Assembly: GCA_001777915.1 (NCBI GenBank)
Contig: MFFN01000004.1
Location: 551,744 to 615,743 of the forward strand
Length of the DNA: 64,000 nucleotides
Source of the DNA: Candidatus Edwardsbacteria bacterium RifOxyA12_full_54_48
GTDB taxonomy: Bacteria; Edwardsbacteria; AC1; EtOH8
Direction: 5' to 3'
Part shown: one piece after another, positions 16,366 to 27,143 of the stretch
Numbering within the stretch: position 1 is the first letter of the stretch
Layout of the letters: the number at the start of each line of letters is the position of its first letter
The notes under the pieces: generated by a model
Database searches by the model: none
The model's input: only the letters and a program-made list of their open reading frames with translations
What the model was told of the DNA's origin: nothing
Program-made: the position numbers and the translations under genes

Positions 16366-17676
16366 TCAGGGGGTTGGCGGGAAGGGGCTCCAGGCCGGCA
16401 TCAATGCCCCGCTAAGGTTGGTGACGGCCTTCTGGCCGGAGCCATCCCAGTGCATCAGCCACAGCTGGCTGCTGCCGGTGCGGCTGGAGGAGAAGGCCAG
16501 GTGCAGGCCGTCGGGCGACCAGGAGGGGTCCTCGTTATCCCCCTCGTAGGTCAGCTGGGTGTAGCCGTCGCCGGTGACATTCATGGCGCAGATCTGGAAC
16601 AGCCCGTTGATGCGGGAGACGAAGGCGATCTTGTCGCCCTTGGGCGACCACACCGGGGAGGTATTGTAATTTCCCTGATAGGTCAGCCGCCGGATGTTGG
16701 AGCCGTCGGCATCCATCAGGTATATCTGCGGGCTGCCCGGCCGGTCTGAGGTGAACACCAGTTCCCGGCCGTTGGGGGACCAGCCCGGCGAACAGTCGAT
16801 AGCCCAGCTGTTGGTCAGCCGCTGCAGCGACCGGCTGTCCAGGGTATAAAGATATATCTCGGCATTGCCGTCCCGGGAGAGGGTCAGGGCCATTTTTTTC
16901 CCGTCGGGAGACCAGGCCGGGGAGGTGTTCAGCCCCTCGACCTGGGAGATGGCCTGAAGCTTCCAGGCCCTCATGTCCAGCGAGTAGATCTCGGTCCGGT
17001 TGCGCTGAAAGGATATGAAGGCCAGCCGGCTTCCGTCCGGGGACCAATCGGGCGAGAGGTTGATGGTGCTCAGGGCGGTCAGTTTCTGCAGGTTGTGGCC
17101 GTCGTAGTCCAGCACGGCCAGCTCCTTGTTCTGGCCGTGCTTCTGGCAGAAGGCTATCCTGGTGGAGGCCACGCCGTTCTCCCCGGTCAGGGTTTTTATT
17201 ATTTCATCGCAGATCCGGTGGGCCTGGCCCCGGGAATGATCAACAACAATCTGCTTGGTGAAGATATCGCGCCCCACGCCCAGGTCATAGATCCGGATCT
17301 TCAGATGTTCCTGTTTCTTTTCAGTGCGGAGTTCCGGGATCAGCAGCATCTTGGCGCCCAGCAGCTGCCACGATCCGGCCAGCACCTGGCCCTTTTTAAA
17401 ACCGTACCCGGGATCGCTGTCCGGGGGCTCTATCAGCTGGAAGTACAGCGAGAAGGCCAGGTCGTCCGACAGCACATCGATGATCTCTTTAACTTTGGCG
17501 ACAGTCTCCCGGGGGATCTTGCCCTGGGCCTGGATGGGGGACACCACCAACTCGATGGGCCTTCTTTCCGAGGTGGAAAGCTTCAAATAGACGTCGGTCT
17601 GGGCGACCGCACAAGAAGTCGTGCCAGAAAGTAGTAAAATTATATAAATGGTTATCAGATTTGCCTTGCGCATCAT
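16366..17676 (-). CDS. tolB: Tol-Pal system beta-propeller protein TolB
   Basis: A 436-residue periplasmic protein close to the usual TolB length. A signal peptide of about 25 residues is followed by the N-terminal alpha/beta domain (RPIELVVSPIQAQGKIPRET...) and a six-bladed propeller with repeated SPDWSPDGSRLAF, PAWSPDGKKMAL, PGWSPNGRELVF, PVWSPKGDKIAF and PSWSPDGLHLAF blades. TolB contacts Pal and signals to TolA. The start (two adjacent ATGs) overlaps the tolA-like stop codon. Confidence 0.95.
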   Translation of the reverse strand: MMRKANLITIYIILLLSGTTSCAVAQTDVYLKLSTSERRPIELVVSPIQAQGKIPRETVAKVKEIIDVLSDDLAFSLYFQLIEPPDSDPGYGFKKGQVLAGSWQLLGAKMLLIPELRTEKKQEHLKIRIYDLGVGRDIFTKQIVVDHSRGQAHRICDEIIKTLTGENGVASTRIAFCQKHGQNKELAVLDYDGHNLQKLTALSTINLSPDWSPDGSRLAFISFQRNRTEIYSLDMRAWKLQAISQVEGLNTSPAWSPDGKKMALTLSRDGNAEIYLYTLDSRSLQRLTNSWAIDCSPGWSPNGRELVFTSDRPGSPQIYLMDADGSNIRRLTYQGNYNTSPVWSPKGDKIAFVSRINGLFQICAMNVTGDGYTQLTYEGDNEDPSWSPDGLHLAFSSSRTGSSQLWLMHWDGSGQKAVTNLSGALMPAWSPFPPTP

Positions 17677-18296
17677 TTTACATACTCGAATTCAAAATGC
17701 ACGCCCAACACCGACAGATTCATCTCCTGGGGGAAGGGCGGGAAGTTCTTGGCCTGGTAGACCGCCCGGATGGCAGCCTGGTCGAACAGGGCGTCGCCGG
17801 AGGATTTCTCCAGGCTGGCCTCCAGCAGGTTTCCCTGGCGGTCGATCTTGAAATAGATGGTGGCCCGGATCTCCGGCTGGCCGCCCTGGTAGGGATTGCG
17901 CCAATGCTGGCTGATCTTGGTCAATATCATGCCCAGGTAATATGACCCCTCCGGGGAAACCCCTTCGGCGGCCAGCACCTTCATGCCTTTGGGAAGGTTC
18001 GGCACCACCGGGCCGCTGGCCGATTTTTGTTTTTTATCCGGGGTCTTGGCTTTGGGCTGCGGCTTGGCCTTTGACACAGCTGGCTCTTTTTTGACCGAGG
18101 GCTTGGCCTCCGGAACCGGGGCGCTCTCCATGTCCTGGCCCTGGTTTCCCGAGACTTGGGGCAGGGCCACCAGGTTCACCTTATAGACTGCCGGGTAAGC
18201 CGGTTTGGAGAAAAGCCTCAGCCCCCTGGCAAAAAAAAGCACTGTCAAAAACAACAGGAGATGAAAGGACAGCGATATGGAGAATTCCCGTTTCAT
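17673..18296 (-). CDS. TolA/TonB-like energy-transducing protein
   Basis: A 207-residue protein: short cytoplasmic N-terminus, one membrane helix (SFHLLLFLTVLFFARGL), a Pro/Lys/Ala-rich periplasmic linker (residues ~60-95) and a C-terminal TonB domain (SQHWRNPYQ, ATIYFKIDRQGNLLEASLEKSSGDALFDQAAIRAV, then FPPFP). It occupies the place of TolA between tolR and tolB and would carry energy from TolQR across the periplasm. The C-terminus is TonB-type and shorter than proteobacterial TolA. It overlaps both neighbours by 4 bases. Confidence 0.88.
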   Translation of the reverse strand: MKREFSISLSFHLLLFLTVLFFARGLRLFSKPAYPAVYKVNLVALPQVSGNQGQDMESAPVPEAKPSVKKEPAVSKAKPQPKAKTPDKKQKSASGPVVPNLPKGMKVLAAEGVSPEGSYYLGMILTKISQHWRNPYQGGQPEIRATIYFKIDRQGNLLEASLEKSSGDALFDQAAIRAVYQAKNFPPFPQEMNLSVLGVHFEFEYVK

Positions 18297-18700
18297 TTGC
18301 TGGCTTTGGGTTCGGTTACCAGCCCCAGATTGTCGACCTTCAGCTCCTTCAACTGCCCGATGATCTCCACCACCAGGCCGTAGGGCACCGATTTGTCGGC
18401 CTTGAGGTAGACCGGCCGGCCGGCATTGCGGGCCAGCAACCCCTTGACCACCTGGGAGAAGGCTTTGCCGGACACCGGCTGGTCATTGATCAATATCTTG
18501 CTGCCGGATGTCAGGACGATGGTCAATCCTTCTTCGATCTGCGGCTTGGAGGAGTCGGCCTTGGGCAAAGCCACATCCACCCCGGAGCGCATCATGGGGG
18601 CGGTGATCATGAAGATGATCAACAGGGCCATGCAGACATCCACCAGGTTGGTGATGTTGATGGAATCCATGGGCGGGATATGGAAGCGCTCCCGTCGCAT
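18293..18700 (-). CDS. tolR: TolR/ExbD-family protein
   Basis: A 135-residue protein with a single N-terminal membrane helix containing the essential Asp (TNLVDVCMALLIIFMIT), then a periplasmic domain with MRSGVDVALPKADSS and VYLKADKSVPYGLVVEIIGQLKELKVDNLGLVTEP. With TolQ it forms the proton channel that powers TolA. It starts 3 bases after the TolQ stop. Confidence 0.93.
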   Translation of the reverse strand: MRRERFHIPPMDSINITNLVDVCMALLIIFMITAPMMRSGVDVALPKADSSKPQIEEGLTIVLTSGSKILINDQPVSGKAFSQVVKGLLARNAGRPVYLKADKSVPYGLVVEIIGQLKELKVDNLGLVTEPKASK

Positions 18701-18703
18701 GGG

Positions 18704-19387
18704 TTATTTCCCTCCGAACACCGAATGGACCCGCAGATCGCCCAGGAATTCCGAGGACAGATTCTCCATCTGGCCGGCCATGTGGCGGATGCGGCTGTTG
18801 AAAGCGTTGAAGGCGATGGAGGCCGGGATGGCCACCACCAGCCCGGCGATGGTGGTCACCAGGGCCTCGGCGATGCCGGGGGCCACCACCTGAATGCTGG
18901 TGGACCCGAAATTTTTTATGTCCACGAAAGCCACCATGATCCCCCAGACCGTGCCCAGGAGCCCGATCAGCGGAGCAACGTTGGCGATGGTGGCCAGAGT
19001 GATCAGCCGCCGGCTGATGGCCTCCACCTGATCGCCGATGGCCCGGTCCATGGCGGCCTGGATGTTGGGCAGCACCTCCAGGGGAAAGGACAGCTTCTGC
19101 CCGCCGGACAGGCGCTGGGCCTCGGCCAGCCCCTCGGCCAGGATCAAAAACAGGGGTGAAGCGGGGTGGGATGAGGCAAAGGCGTCATCAAAGGTCTTGC
19201 GCTGTTTGAACTTCTCCATGAATTTTCTATTGGCCTGGGCGATATTGTTCAGGGAGCGCCGTTTATAGATTATCACCGTCCAGGAAAAAACGGAGACCAG
19301 CAGCAGGCCGATCATGATGATGCCGGTGAAGATGTCGTAGCCGAAGATCATCCCCAAAGTACTGCCGCGCTGAAAAATCTGAAACAT
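18704..19387 (-). CDS. tolQ: TolQ/ExbB-family proton channel protein
   Basis: A 227-residue protein with three membrane helices: IFTGIIMIGLLLVSVFSWTVI, ATIANVAPLIGLLGTVWGIMVAFV and VTTIAGLVVAIPASIAFNAF. The second and third contain the conserved Gly/Pro/Thr pattern of the MotA/TolQ/ExbB channel. Together with TolR it converts proton-motive force into motion of TolA. It is the first gene of the canonical tolQRAB-pal-cpoB set. Confidence 0.94.
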   Translation of the reverse strand: MFQIFQRGSTLGMIFGYDIFTGIIMIGLLLVSVFSWTVIIYKRRSLNNIAQANRKFMEKFKQRKTFDDAFASSHPASPLFLILAEGLAEAQRLSGGQKLSFPLEVLPNIQAAMDRAIGDQVEAISRRLITLATIANVAPLIGLLGTVWGIMVAFVDIKNFGSTSIQVVAPGIAEALVTTIAGLVVAIPASIAFNAFNSRIRHMAGQMENLSSEFLGDLRVHSVFGGK

Positions 19388-19414
19388 AGTGGTTCCTAAT
19401 TATTATAAAAATAT

Positions 19415-19840
19415 TCAATCCGGCAGTTTGAAACGCGGTTCTTTCCATTGGGCCAGATATCTGGCGTAGGTTTCCTGCAGGGCGGGATCGGGAGGCTGTA
19501 TCTCCATCCGGCGGACCTGGTCCTCGAAATGCTTGCCGATCAGCCCCATGGGCAGGGTGATGATCCCGAAGAGGAACAGCTGCCCCATGGCGGTGGCGAA
19601 GGAGAGGCCCCCCATCACCAGATAGGCCAGGACCGCCAGCAGCAGCAGCGACATGGCGATGTAATATATGGCCAGCTGCATGCTGAGGTTGATGAACTCC
19701 CTGACCAGCTGCAGGTCGCGGCTGCTGCGGATGATGCCCCTGGTCTGCTGGGTCAAACCCCGGCTCTTGGCGATGTTGTAAAGATGCATCAGGGCGGCAA
19801 TTATTATGGCAGACCAGGCCGGGATCCGGTAATATTCCAT
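19415..19840 (-). CDS. Small inner-membrane protein of unknown function
   Basis: A 141-residue protein. The start at 19840 is chosen because GGAGGTGA lies 3 bases before this ATG; an ATG 12 bases upstream overlaps that ribosome site. There are three predicted membrane helices (IPAWSAIIIAALMHLYNIA; LAIYYIAMSLLLLAVLAYLV; AMGQLFLFGIITLPMGLIG) and a charged C-terminal tail. It lies between purC and tolQ in the same direction. Not recognised as a known family; it might modulate the Tol channel, but only position suggests this. Confidence 0.7.
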   Translation of the reverse strand: MEYYRIPAWSAIIIAALMHLYNIAKSRGLTQQTRGIIRSSRDLQLVREFINLSMQLAIYYIAMSLLLLAVLAYLVMGGLSFATAMGQLFLFGIITLPMGLIGKHFEDQVRRMEIQPPDPALQETYARYLAQWKEPRFKLPD

Positions 19841-19854
19841 GGTCACCTCCAAGA

Positions 19855-20748
19855 TCAGATGGTCGGTTTTATTCCGGCCAGGATATCCAATGCTTCAAGA
19901 TATTTATCACTGGTCTTTGCGATGACCTCTTGGGGCAGCTCCGGGCCCGGCGCCTGCTTGTTCCAGGCCAGGGTGCTCAGATAGTCCCTGACGAACTGCT
20001 TGTCGAAACTGGGCTGCGATCTTCCGGCCTGATACCCGGCCCTGGGCCAGAAACGCGAGGAATCGGGGGTCAGCACCTCGTCTATCAGGATCAGCTCCCC
20101 TTCAAAGTCCCCCATCTCGAACTTGGTGTCGGCGATGATGATGCCCTTCTCCTCGCCGATCTTCCGGGCGGCGCCGTAGATCTCCAGGGACAGCTTTTTG
20201 ACCAGGCCGGCCTTTTCTCTTCCCAGGATCTCAGACATCTTTTCAAAGGGGATGTTCTGGTCATGGCTGCCGATCTCGGCCTTGGTGGAGGGGGTGAATA
20301 TGGGGCTCTCCAGCCGACTGGATTCCACCAGCCCTTCGGGAAGTTCTATTCCGCAGACCATGCCGCTCTTCTGGTAATCCTTCAGCCCCGAACCGGTCAG
20401 GTATCCCCGGACGATGCATTCCACCGGCAGGGGCTGGGCCTTTTTGACCAGCATGGAGCGGCCCTCCAGCTCCTCCTTGTATTTATGACATTCGGCGGGA
20501 AAATCGGTCACGTCGACACTTATAAGATGGTTGGGCATGAGGGATGACATTTTTTGAAACCAGAATTTTGAGATCTGGGTCAGCACGTAGCCCTTGCAGG
20601 GGATGGCGTCGGGCAGGACCACGTCGAAGGCCGAGATGCGGTCGGTGGCCACTATCAGCAGATTTTCTCCCAGATCGTAGATGTCGCGCACCTTGCCCTG
20701 GGAGATCTTTTTAAGTTCCGGGAAATCGGTCTGGGTGATGGTCTTCAT
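19855..20748 (-). CDS. purC: Phosphoribosylaminoimidazole-succinocarboxamide synthase (SAICAR synthase)
   Basis: A 297-residue SAICAR synthase of the longer, Ade1-like type. It joins CAIR and aspartate with ATP in purine synthesis. Diagnostic segments: [32 protein letters not shown], then [39 protein letters not shown] and [15 protein letters not shown], followed by [14 protein letters not shown]. All expected substrate-binding residues appear present. purE lies upstream on the same strand with one TPR gene between them. Confidence 0.97.
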   Translation of the reverse strand: MKTITQTDFPELKKISQGKVRDIYDLGENLLIVATDRISAFDVVLPDAIPCKGYVLTQISKFWFQKMSSLMPNHLISVDVTDFPAECHKYKEELEGRSMLVKKAQPLPVECIVRGYLTGSGLKDYQKSGMVCGIELPEGLVESSRLESPIFTPSTKAEIGSHDQNIPFEKMSEILGREKAGLVKKLSLEIYGAARKIGEEKGIIIADTKFEMGDFEGELILIDEVLTPDSSRFWPRAGYQAGRSQPSFDKQFVRDYLSTLAWNKQAPGPELPQEVIAKTSDKYLEALDILAGIKPTI

Positions 20749-20828
20749 GAAGGCGGATGCTCTCTTTTTATTTAAGGTGAAGGTTTGAATACTATTGTCC
20801 GGCAGGGTGTTTTCCAGATCTCGGGCAC

Positions 20829-21998
20829 TTATTTCAGAAGCAGCATTGCTTTTGCCGCCAGTTCGTCATCGCCGATCTCCCGGGCGGCGGCCAAGGCCAA
20901 GTTGGCCGTTTCCCGGGCCTGAGCGGCCGCGCCTTTTTTAAGGTACATTTCGGCCAGGCCCAGATAATCCGTTGCCAGGTCGTTTTGGAATCCGTGCTCC
21001 AGGTCTACGGCAATGGCCTGCTTGAAATATTTCTCCGAATTTTCATAATCGCCCAATTGGGCAAAAACGTTGCCCAGCCCGCTGCAGGCGCCCTCGATGC
21101 TTTCGGGGTCGTCCGCTTGGCTGGAGACAGACAGCTGGCGCTCGAAGCACTGGCGGGCCTCGGGATATTTTCCCGACTCGGACAGCACCAATCCCATGTT
21201 TCCCAAGGCCTGCTGGATCCCCATGGCATAGCCAAGTTTTTGCGACAACTCCAATTTTTCCCGGTAACAATCCAGGGCCAGGTCGTACTCTCCGCGACGG
21301 TTGTGGATGTTGCCGATATTTCCCACCGCCACGCTGATGTTGGCCAGATCGCCGAACTTGTAGGCCAAGGCAAGCTGCTTTCGGTAATACTCCAGGGCCA
21401 GGTCGTAGTTTTCCAGAAAGAAGTGGGCGTTCCCTGTGCTTCCCAGCAGGATGGTCGAAAAAGTATTGTCGTTCTGCCGCTGGGAGATCTCCATGCAGCG
21501 GTCGAGGCATTTTAGAGCCTGCTCATGTTTGCCGTTGATCATGTGGATCTGGCTCAGATTCCCCAGTCCGCTCATCTGATGTTTGGTGTCGTCGATCTTT
21601 TCTGACCGGGCTATCAGGTCGGTAAAACATTCTTCCGCTTTGGGAATATCGCCCGAAAAACGGTAAGCCAAACCGACCTCGTTCAAAGCCTGATTGATCC
21701 CGCATTGATCTCCCAATTCGGTGTAGGTATCCATAGCTCGGTTAAGGGGCGCAAGAAAATCGTTGTTCCTGCCCATATACCGGAGCAGCCGGATCCGTTT
21801 TATTTCGGAATCGGCTTCCTGTTTCTTGGCTCCGGCTTTCCGGGCGAAGTCGTAATTGTCATCCAGCGTCGCCAGCGATTCCTGCCAATCGCCTGCCAGG
21901 TCCAATACCTCCGCCTTGTGCAGGTGAACGGTATAGGCATAATAGCTTTCACCGGCCTGCAGCCAGAGGTTCTTTATTTTGTATTGTGGGGCGGCCAT
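20829..21998 (-). CDS. TPR-repeat protein (389 aa)
   Basis: A soluble protein built almost entirely of tetratricopeptide repeats of the longer (about 40-residue) Rapsyn/LGN kind: [120 protein letters not shown]. Such arrays often form the C-terminal part of adenylate cyclases or kinases; here the gene stands alone, 27 bases after purE, so it could be a detached fragment. It has no signal peptide. Confidence 0.82.
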   Translation of the reverse strand: MAAPQYKIKNLWLQAGESYYAYTVHLHKAEVLDLAGDWQESLATLDDNYDFARKAGAKKQEADSEIKRIRLLRYMGRNNDFLAPLNRAMDTYTELGDQCGINQALNEVGLAYRFSGDIPKAEECFTDLIARSEKIDDTKHQMSGLGNLSQIHMINGKHEQALKCLDRCMEISQRQNDNTFSTILLGSTGNAHFFLENYDLALEYYRKQLALAYKFGDLANISVAVGNIGNIHNRRGEYDLALDCYREKLELSQKLGYAMGIQQALGNMGLVLSESGKYPEARQCFERQLSVSSQADDPESIEGACSGLGNVFAQLGDYENSEKYFKQAIAVDLEHGFQNDLATDYLGLAEMYLKKGAAAQARETANLALAAAREIGDDELAAKAMLLLK

Positions 21999-22025
21999 TT
22001 CGGCTTGAATGCGTTGGCGAGATTT

Positions 22026-22523
22026 CTAATTGTATCTCAGCTCCGCTTCGGCGGATTTTTTCTCCACCTCCCGGCGCATCCCGGCCCGCATATCCTCCAG
22101 TTTCCGGGCGATGTCGGGGTATTTGATGGACAGTATCTGGGCCGCCAGGATGGCGGCATTTTTGGCCCCGTCGATGGCCACGGTGGCCACCGGGATGCCG
22201 GAGGGCATCTGGACCGTGGCATACAGGGCGTCCACCCCGGCCAGGGCGCCGGACTTCAGCGGGACGCCGATCACCGGCAGTGTGGTGTGGGCGGCCGCCG
22301 CACCGGCCAGGTGGGCGGCCAGCCCGGCCCCGGCGATGATGCACTCAAAACCATTGCCGCGGGCGCTTTTGGTAAACTCGGCCACTTTATCGGGAACCCG
22401 GTGGGCGGAGAGGATCATCACCTGGGGCTTTATTCCGAATTCCTTCAGGGTCTCGATGGCTTTTTCCATCACCGGGAGATCGCTGTCGGAGCCCATCAGT
22501 ACCGCCACCTTGATATCGGGCAT
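22026..22523 (-). CDS. purE: N5-carboxyaminoimidazole ribonucleotide mutase
   Basis: A 165-residue class I PurE, converting N5-CAIR to CAIR. The N-terminal MGSDSDLPVMEKA loop, the SAHRVPDKV catalytic segment (His) and IAGAGLAAHLAGAAAAHTTLPVIGVP are all present. Class I proteins work with PurK, which is not in the window. It lies 61 bases after greA, in the same direction. Confidence 0.96.
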   Translation of the reverse strand: MPDIKVAVLMGSDSDLPVMEKAIETLKEFGIKPQVMILSAHRVPDKVAEFTKSARGNGFECIIAGAGLAAHLAGAAAAHTTLPVIGVPLKSGALAGVDALYATVQMPSGIPVATVAIDGAKNAAILAAQILSIKYPDIARKLEDMRAGMRREVEKKSAEAELRYN

Positions 22524-22584
22524 ATTGCTCCTTTGTTGTTGCGGTTAATTTATGGCAATAGTTCAAGGCCTGATAGATCAGACC

Positions 22585-23052
22585 CTAGACGATAGATATT
22601 ATCTTGTATTTGATGGTGCCGGCCGGCACCTGTATCTCCGCCACCTCTCCCACCTTTTTTCCCAGCAGGCCCTTGCCGATGGGGCTCTCCACCGAGATCT
22701 TGCCCTGGTCGAAATCTCCCTCATGCTGCCCCACCAGGATGTAGGTCTCCTGCGAGCCGTCGCCCAGGTCCTTGACCTTGACGGTCTTGCCGAAGACCAC
22801 CACCCCCTTGGCCAGCTTGCTCTGGTCGATCACCTCGGCATTGGTCAGGTCGGTCTGCAGCTGGCGGATCTTCCGTTCGATCATGCCCTGCTTTTCCTTG
22901 GCGGCATGGTATTCGGAATTCTCCGAAAGGTCGCCCAAGCTTCGGGCATGGGCCAGGGCCGCCGAGACATTGGGCCGGTCCACCGACACCAGTTTTTCCA
23001 GCTCGGTCTTCATTTTGGCCAGGCCCTCTTTGGTGGTCACCACTCTGGACAT
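22585..23052 (-). CDS. greA: Transcription elongation factor GreA
   Basis: A 155-residue GreA. The start at 23052 (MSRVVTTKEGL) matches the family; a longer frame from 23109 would add 19 residues not seen in GreA. The N-terminal coiled coil carries the acidic tip ARSLGDLSENSEYHAAKE that reaches into the RNA polymerase secondary channel to trigger transcript cleavage. The C-terminal FKBP-like domain ends with SPIGKGLLGKKVGEVAEIQVPAG. It is the first gene after a consensus promoter at 23163-23191. Confidence 0.96.
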   Translation of the reverse strand: MSRVVTTKEGLAKMKTELEKLVSVDRPNVSAALAHARSLGDLSENSEYHAAKEKQGMIERKIRQLQTDLTNAEVIDQSKLAKGVVVFGKTVKVKDLGDGSQETYILVGQHEGDFDQGKISVESPIGKGLLGKKVGEVAEIQVPAGTIKYKIISIV

Positions 23053-23107
23053 AAGTATGCTTCCGTAGGTTTTTAGGATTTTGGTTAAATCATTACCCCT
23101 ATAACTC

Positions 23108-23136
23108 ATACCCCCCTGAGGATGATTTTCAGGGGG
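23108..23136 (-). other. Hairpin in the greA leader
   Basis: CCCCCTGA and TCAGGGGG flank an unpaired stretch in the transcribed region between the promoter and the greA start. There is no U-tract. It could stabilise the leader or affect greA translation. Confidence 0.45.
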
Positions 23137-23162
23137 ATGTTTGAGAACAGAGGGACAGAATC

Positions 23163-23191
23163 ATTATATATTTTAAGGGGGAGGTTGTCAA
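23163..23191 (-). promoter_or_regulatory. Consensus sigma-70 promoter for greA and downstream genes
   Basis: Read on the minus strand: TTGACA (23191-23186), 17-base spacer, TATAAT (23168-23163). Both boxes match the consensus exactly. It is positioned to drive greA-purE and possibly the purC/tol genes. Confidence 0.88.
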
Positions 23192-23216
23192 GCTTATAAA
23201 GGAGCTTTCGGCCCCA

Positions 23217-24311
<1,095 letters not shown>

Positions 24312-24318
24312 TTTTCTC

Positions 24319-25575
24319 TCAGTTTCCTTCCGATTGGGTGAGCGGCGGATTGTTTTTGCTTAACGTGTCCAGGCCTTCAGTTTCCTCGGTCACCTGGCTG
24401 CCGCTGTGCATCAGGCCGACCATCATTATCAAACTGGAGACCAGGATCACGAAGAACAGCACCCCCTCCCCGAACCTTTTCAGCACGAACTGCTGGGGGA
24501 TGCTGTAATACAGAATGATGGTGATCAGCCCGCGGGGGGCGATGAACAGCTCGGGAAACAGGCTGACCCGGGCGATGTACTTAAGGTGAAAATAACGGAC
24601 GGTGAAGATCATGACCATGATCAGGCTGCCCAGCAGGATGATCTCCAGGTTGAGCAGATAGGCCAGGTGGATGGAGTAGCCGAAAAGCACGAAGAAGAAG
24701 GTCCGGATGACGAAGGCCGACTCCGAGGTGATCAGCTTGAGCTGCCGGAGTTCGTAATTAAGCTTATAGGGATTGAGATACCGCTTGATGGGGCCCCGGA
24801 CGATCAGATTGACGTTGCTGAGGGTCAGGCCGAACACCAGTATCAGCAGCAGGGACGAAAGGCGGAACAGCTCTCCCAGGGAATACACCAGGAACAGAAT
24901 GGAGAGCAGCAGGAAGAACTTATTGTGCCCGGCGATCTTGTCTATGAACAGCAGCAGCAGCAGCGAGCAGACCGCCGATATCAGCGTGATGACCGTCAGG
25001 TTGCCGGCGAAGGAAAACAGGGAGGAGGCCGACCACAGGCTTTTCTGGATGGCGAAGTTGAAGATCATTATGCCGACAATGTCCGAGAAGGTGGCCTCGT
25101 AAACCATGAACTCTTTTTTATCGGGGCTCAGGTTACAGACCGAGGGGATCACAATGGCGCTGCTGATGACGGCCAGGGGGACCGCGTTGACGAAGCAGCT
25201 CTGGAAGGGGGCGTTCAGCACCAACTTGATCACCAGGGCTATCAACAGGGAGGAGGCCAGGAAAACCAGCACCGCCGAAATCAGTGATTTTTTTATCACC
25301 GGCAGCTTGGCCCGGGTGAGGCTCAGCTCCAGGGTGGCCTCCAGCACGATCAGTATCACTCCGATGATGCCGAACAGCTCCAGGTACATCCGGGAGTTGA
25401 GAAAGGCTATGTTCAGGTGGCTGCCGACAAAGCGCAGGACTATCCCCACCGTCAGCAGCAGCAGCACCGAGGGAATGCGCGACCTTCGGGCCAGGATGTC
25501 GAACAGGTACGACAGTATCACCAGAAGGCTCAGGGAGATGATCACCGAATATGAAAGCAATCCCGGATGATCCAT
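24319..25575 (-). CDS. Cation:proton antiporter (CPA family)
   Basis: A 418-residue membrane protein of the NhaP/KefB-type monovalent cation/proton antiporter superfamily, with about 11-12 predicted helices. Typical segments: ARRSRIPSVLLLLTVGIVLRF (helix 2), ELFGIIGVILIVLEATLELSL, LAVISSAIVIPSV, and FPELFIAPRGLITIILYYSIP near the end. It probably exchanges Na+ or K+ for H+. No cytosolic TrkA domain is attached. The TM5 equivalent has FSDIVGIMIFNF, where an Asp is expected to bind the ion. Confidence 0.87.
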   Translation of the reverse strand: MDHPGLLSYSVIISLSLLVILSYLFDILARRSRIPSVLLLLTVGIVLRFVGSHLNIAFLNSRMYLELFGIIGVILIVLEATLELSLTRAKLPVIKKSLISAVLVFLASSLLIALVIKLVLNAPFQSCFVNAVPLAVISSAIVIPSVCNLSPDKKEFMVYEATFSDIVGIMIFNFAIQKSLWSASSLFSFAGNLTVITLISAVCSLLLLLFIDKIAGHNKFFLLLSILFLVYSLGELFRLSSLLLILVFGLTLSNVNLIVRGPIKRYLNPYKLNYELRQLKLITSESAFVIRTFFFVLFGYSIHLAYLLNLEIILLGSLIMVMIFTVRYFHLKYIARVSLFPELFIAPRGLITIILYYSIPQQFVLKRFGEGVLFFVILVSSLIMMVGLMHSGSQVTEETEGLDTLSKNNPPLTQSEGN

Positions 25576-25668
25576 AGGTTAAACCAGATAATGATGTTAG
25601 GTGTGTTGTTCAAGGGGAATTATCTTATATATCCGGGCCGAAGTCAATCCAAATTGAACCAGGATATT

Positions 25669-27129
25669 TTACAGAACCAGCCATGACAGCAATATCATAG
25701 CGATGAATACGGTGAATATCGCCCCGTAGGAGATGGAGAGGAGGTTCAGCTTGATAAAGGTGGGCCAGAAACCCTGCCGGTAGAACCTTTTCAGGCTTAG
25801 GTACAGGTACAGGGGAATGGTCATGATCAGCAGACTCAGCCACTGGCTGAGCACCGGGATGTGGAGAAAACGGGTGGCGGTGATAACCAGAATGGTCAGA
25901 AAAACGAAGGCGTGGAAATGGATGGAGAATATCAGGTGCTGCATATAATAGCGGCCGGAACGGATATAGAGCATTTTCAGCAGCAGGGCAAACAGCGGCA
26001 TCAGCAGGAACATGCCCTGGGCGAATCGCTCTATCAGTGTTTCCACAAACAGTTCGGGATTGTCGGTGCCGCGGCGATAGCCCTTCTCGACCATCTGTGT
26101 GAAACGGTGGTCGAAGCTTAAAGTATCCTCCAGGGCGGCGGCAGTGTCCGGCCCGGCCAATGGCTGAGGGGCGGTCTCCACAGCTTTGATTTCGCTCCTT
26201 GCCTCGGGCTCATCCTGCAGCCCTTCCAGATGGGAGCGCCTGCTGGTCATGGCCAGCAGCAAAAACAGCACGAAACTGATGATCACATAGGTCCTCAGGG
26301 GCGGTACGTAACGCATTCTTTTTCCGGCCACGTAATCGGCGGTCAGGAAGCCGGGCCTGATGATCAGCGGCACCAGGGTGTGGACAAAGCGCGAGTCGAT
26401 CCGCAGTTCGTCCCACAGGAACTCGTGCAGCAGCTCCCTGAAGGGGACGTTGATGTCGGTGTTCTTCTGTCCGCAGTCATGGCAGTATTTGCCGTGCAAC
26501 AATGCCCCGCAGTTGAGGCAGTTCTCCGGCAGGGCCTGACGGATGGCCGCCCGGCGGGGAACGAAGAACCCGGTGGCCCCCTGGTAGTTCAGATATTCCT
26601 CGCCCAATTGCAGCTCCAGGCCCTTTTCCTCGATCCGGCACAGCAGGTAGAAGGCGGGGATCCACAGCAGGGAGAACAGCGCCAGGAAGGGGGAATTGAG
26701 CATCAATGCAACCACCAGGGGGAGGGCCATCTTGCCCAGGGCCTGGGGATGGCGGATCCTTTGGTAGATCCCGCGGGCGGAGGCCCGGCGGTCCTTTAGG
26801 GCGATGCTCTCCGGCCCGGCGTCGATCATTCCCCTGATCCAGATGACGGCGGCGGGAAGGCCGATGATGGCGGCGGCGGCCAGGGAGAACCAGCGGTCCC
26901 ATAAAAATTCGGCCGGGATGAATTTGAAGGCCGGGAAGGCCTTGTACAGCAGATAGCTGAAGAAATGCAGCACCAAAGCCGCCACCGACAGGACCCGGAA
27001 AATTACGGACCGCAGGTCGGTCCGGCTTTCCTGGGCCAGGGCCCGAATGAACCCGGCGACGCTGCGGTATCCGAAGAACAGATACAGCCCGGCGGACAGG
27101 AACATTGTTATGACGATCAACCACGACAT
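25669..27129 (-). CDS. Isoprenylcysteine methyltransferase-like / DUF3667 fusion membrane protein
   Basis: A 486-residue fusion, started at ATG 27129 (MSWLIVITMFLSAGLYLFF); the frame extends 23 codons further up without homologous sequence. Residues ~1-195 look like the ICMT/PEMT membrane methyltransferase fold, with IYQRIRHPQALGKMALPL and GEEYLNYQGAT. Residues ~200-230 are a zinc ribbon CLNCGALLHGKYCHDCGQK. The rest matches DUF3667: FLWDELRIDSRFVHTLVPLIIRPGFLTADYVAGKRMRYVPPLRTYV, a charged loop, and four C-terminal helices. Substrate and reaction are unknown. Confidence 0.8.
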   Translation of the reverse strand: MSWLIVITMFLSAGLYLFFGYRSVAGFIRALAQESRTDLRSVIFRVLSVAALVLHFFSYLLYKAFPAFKFIPAEFLWDRWFSLAAAAIIGLPAAVIWIRGMIDAGPESIALKDRRASARGIYQRIRHPQALGKMALPLVVALMLNSPFLALFSLLWIPAFYLLCRIEEKGLELQLGEEYLNYQGATGFFVPRRAAIRQALPENCLNCGALLHGKYCHDCGQKNTDINVPFRELLHEFLWDELRIDSRFVHTLVPLIIRPGFLTADYVAGKRMRYVPPLRTYVIISFVLFLLLAMTSRRSHLEGLQDEPEARSEIKAVETAPQPLAGPDTAAALEDTLSFDHRFTQMVEKGYRRGTDNPELFVETLIERFAQGMFLLMPLFALLLKMLYIRSGRYYMQHLIFSIHFHAFVFLTILVITATRFLHIPVLSQWLSLLIMTIPLYLYLSLKRFYRQGFWPTFIKLNLLSISYGAIFTVFIAMILLSWLVL

Positions 27130-27143
27130 ATATGATCCATAAA

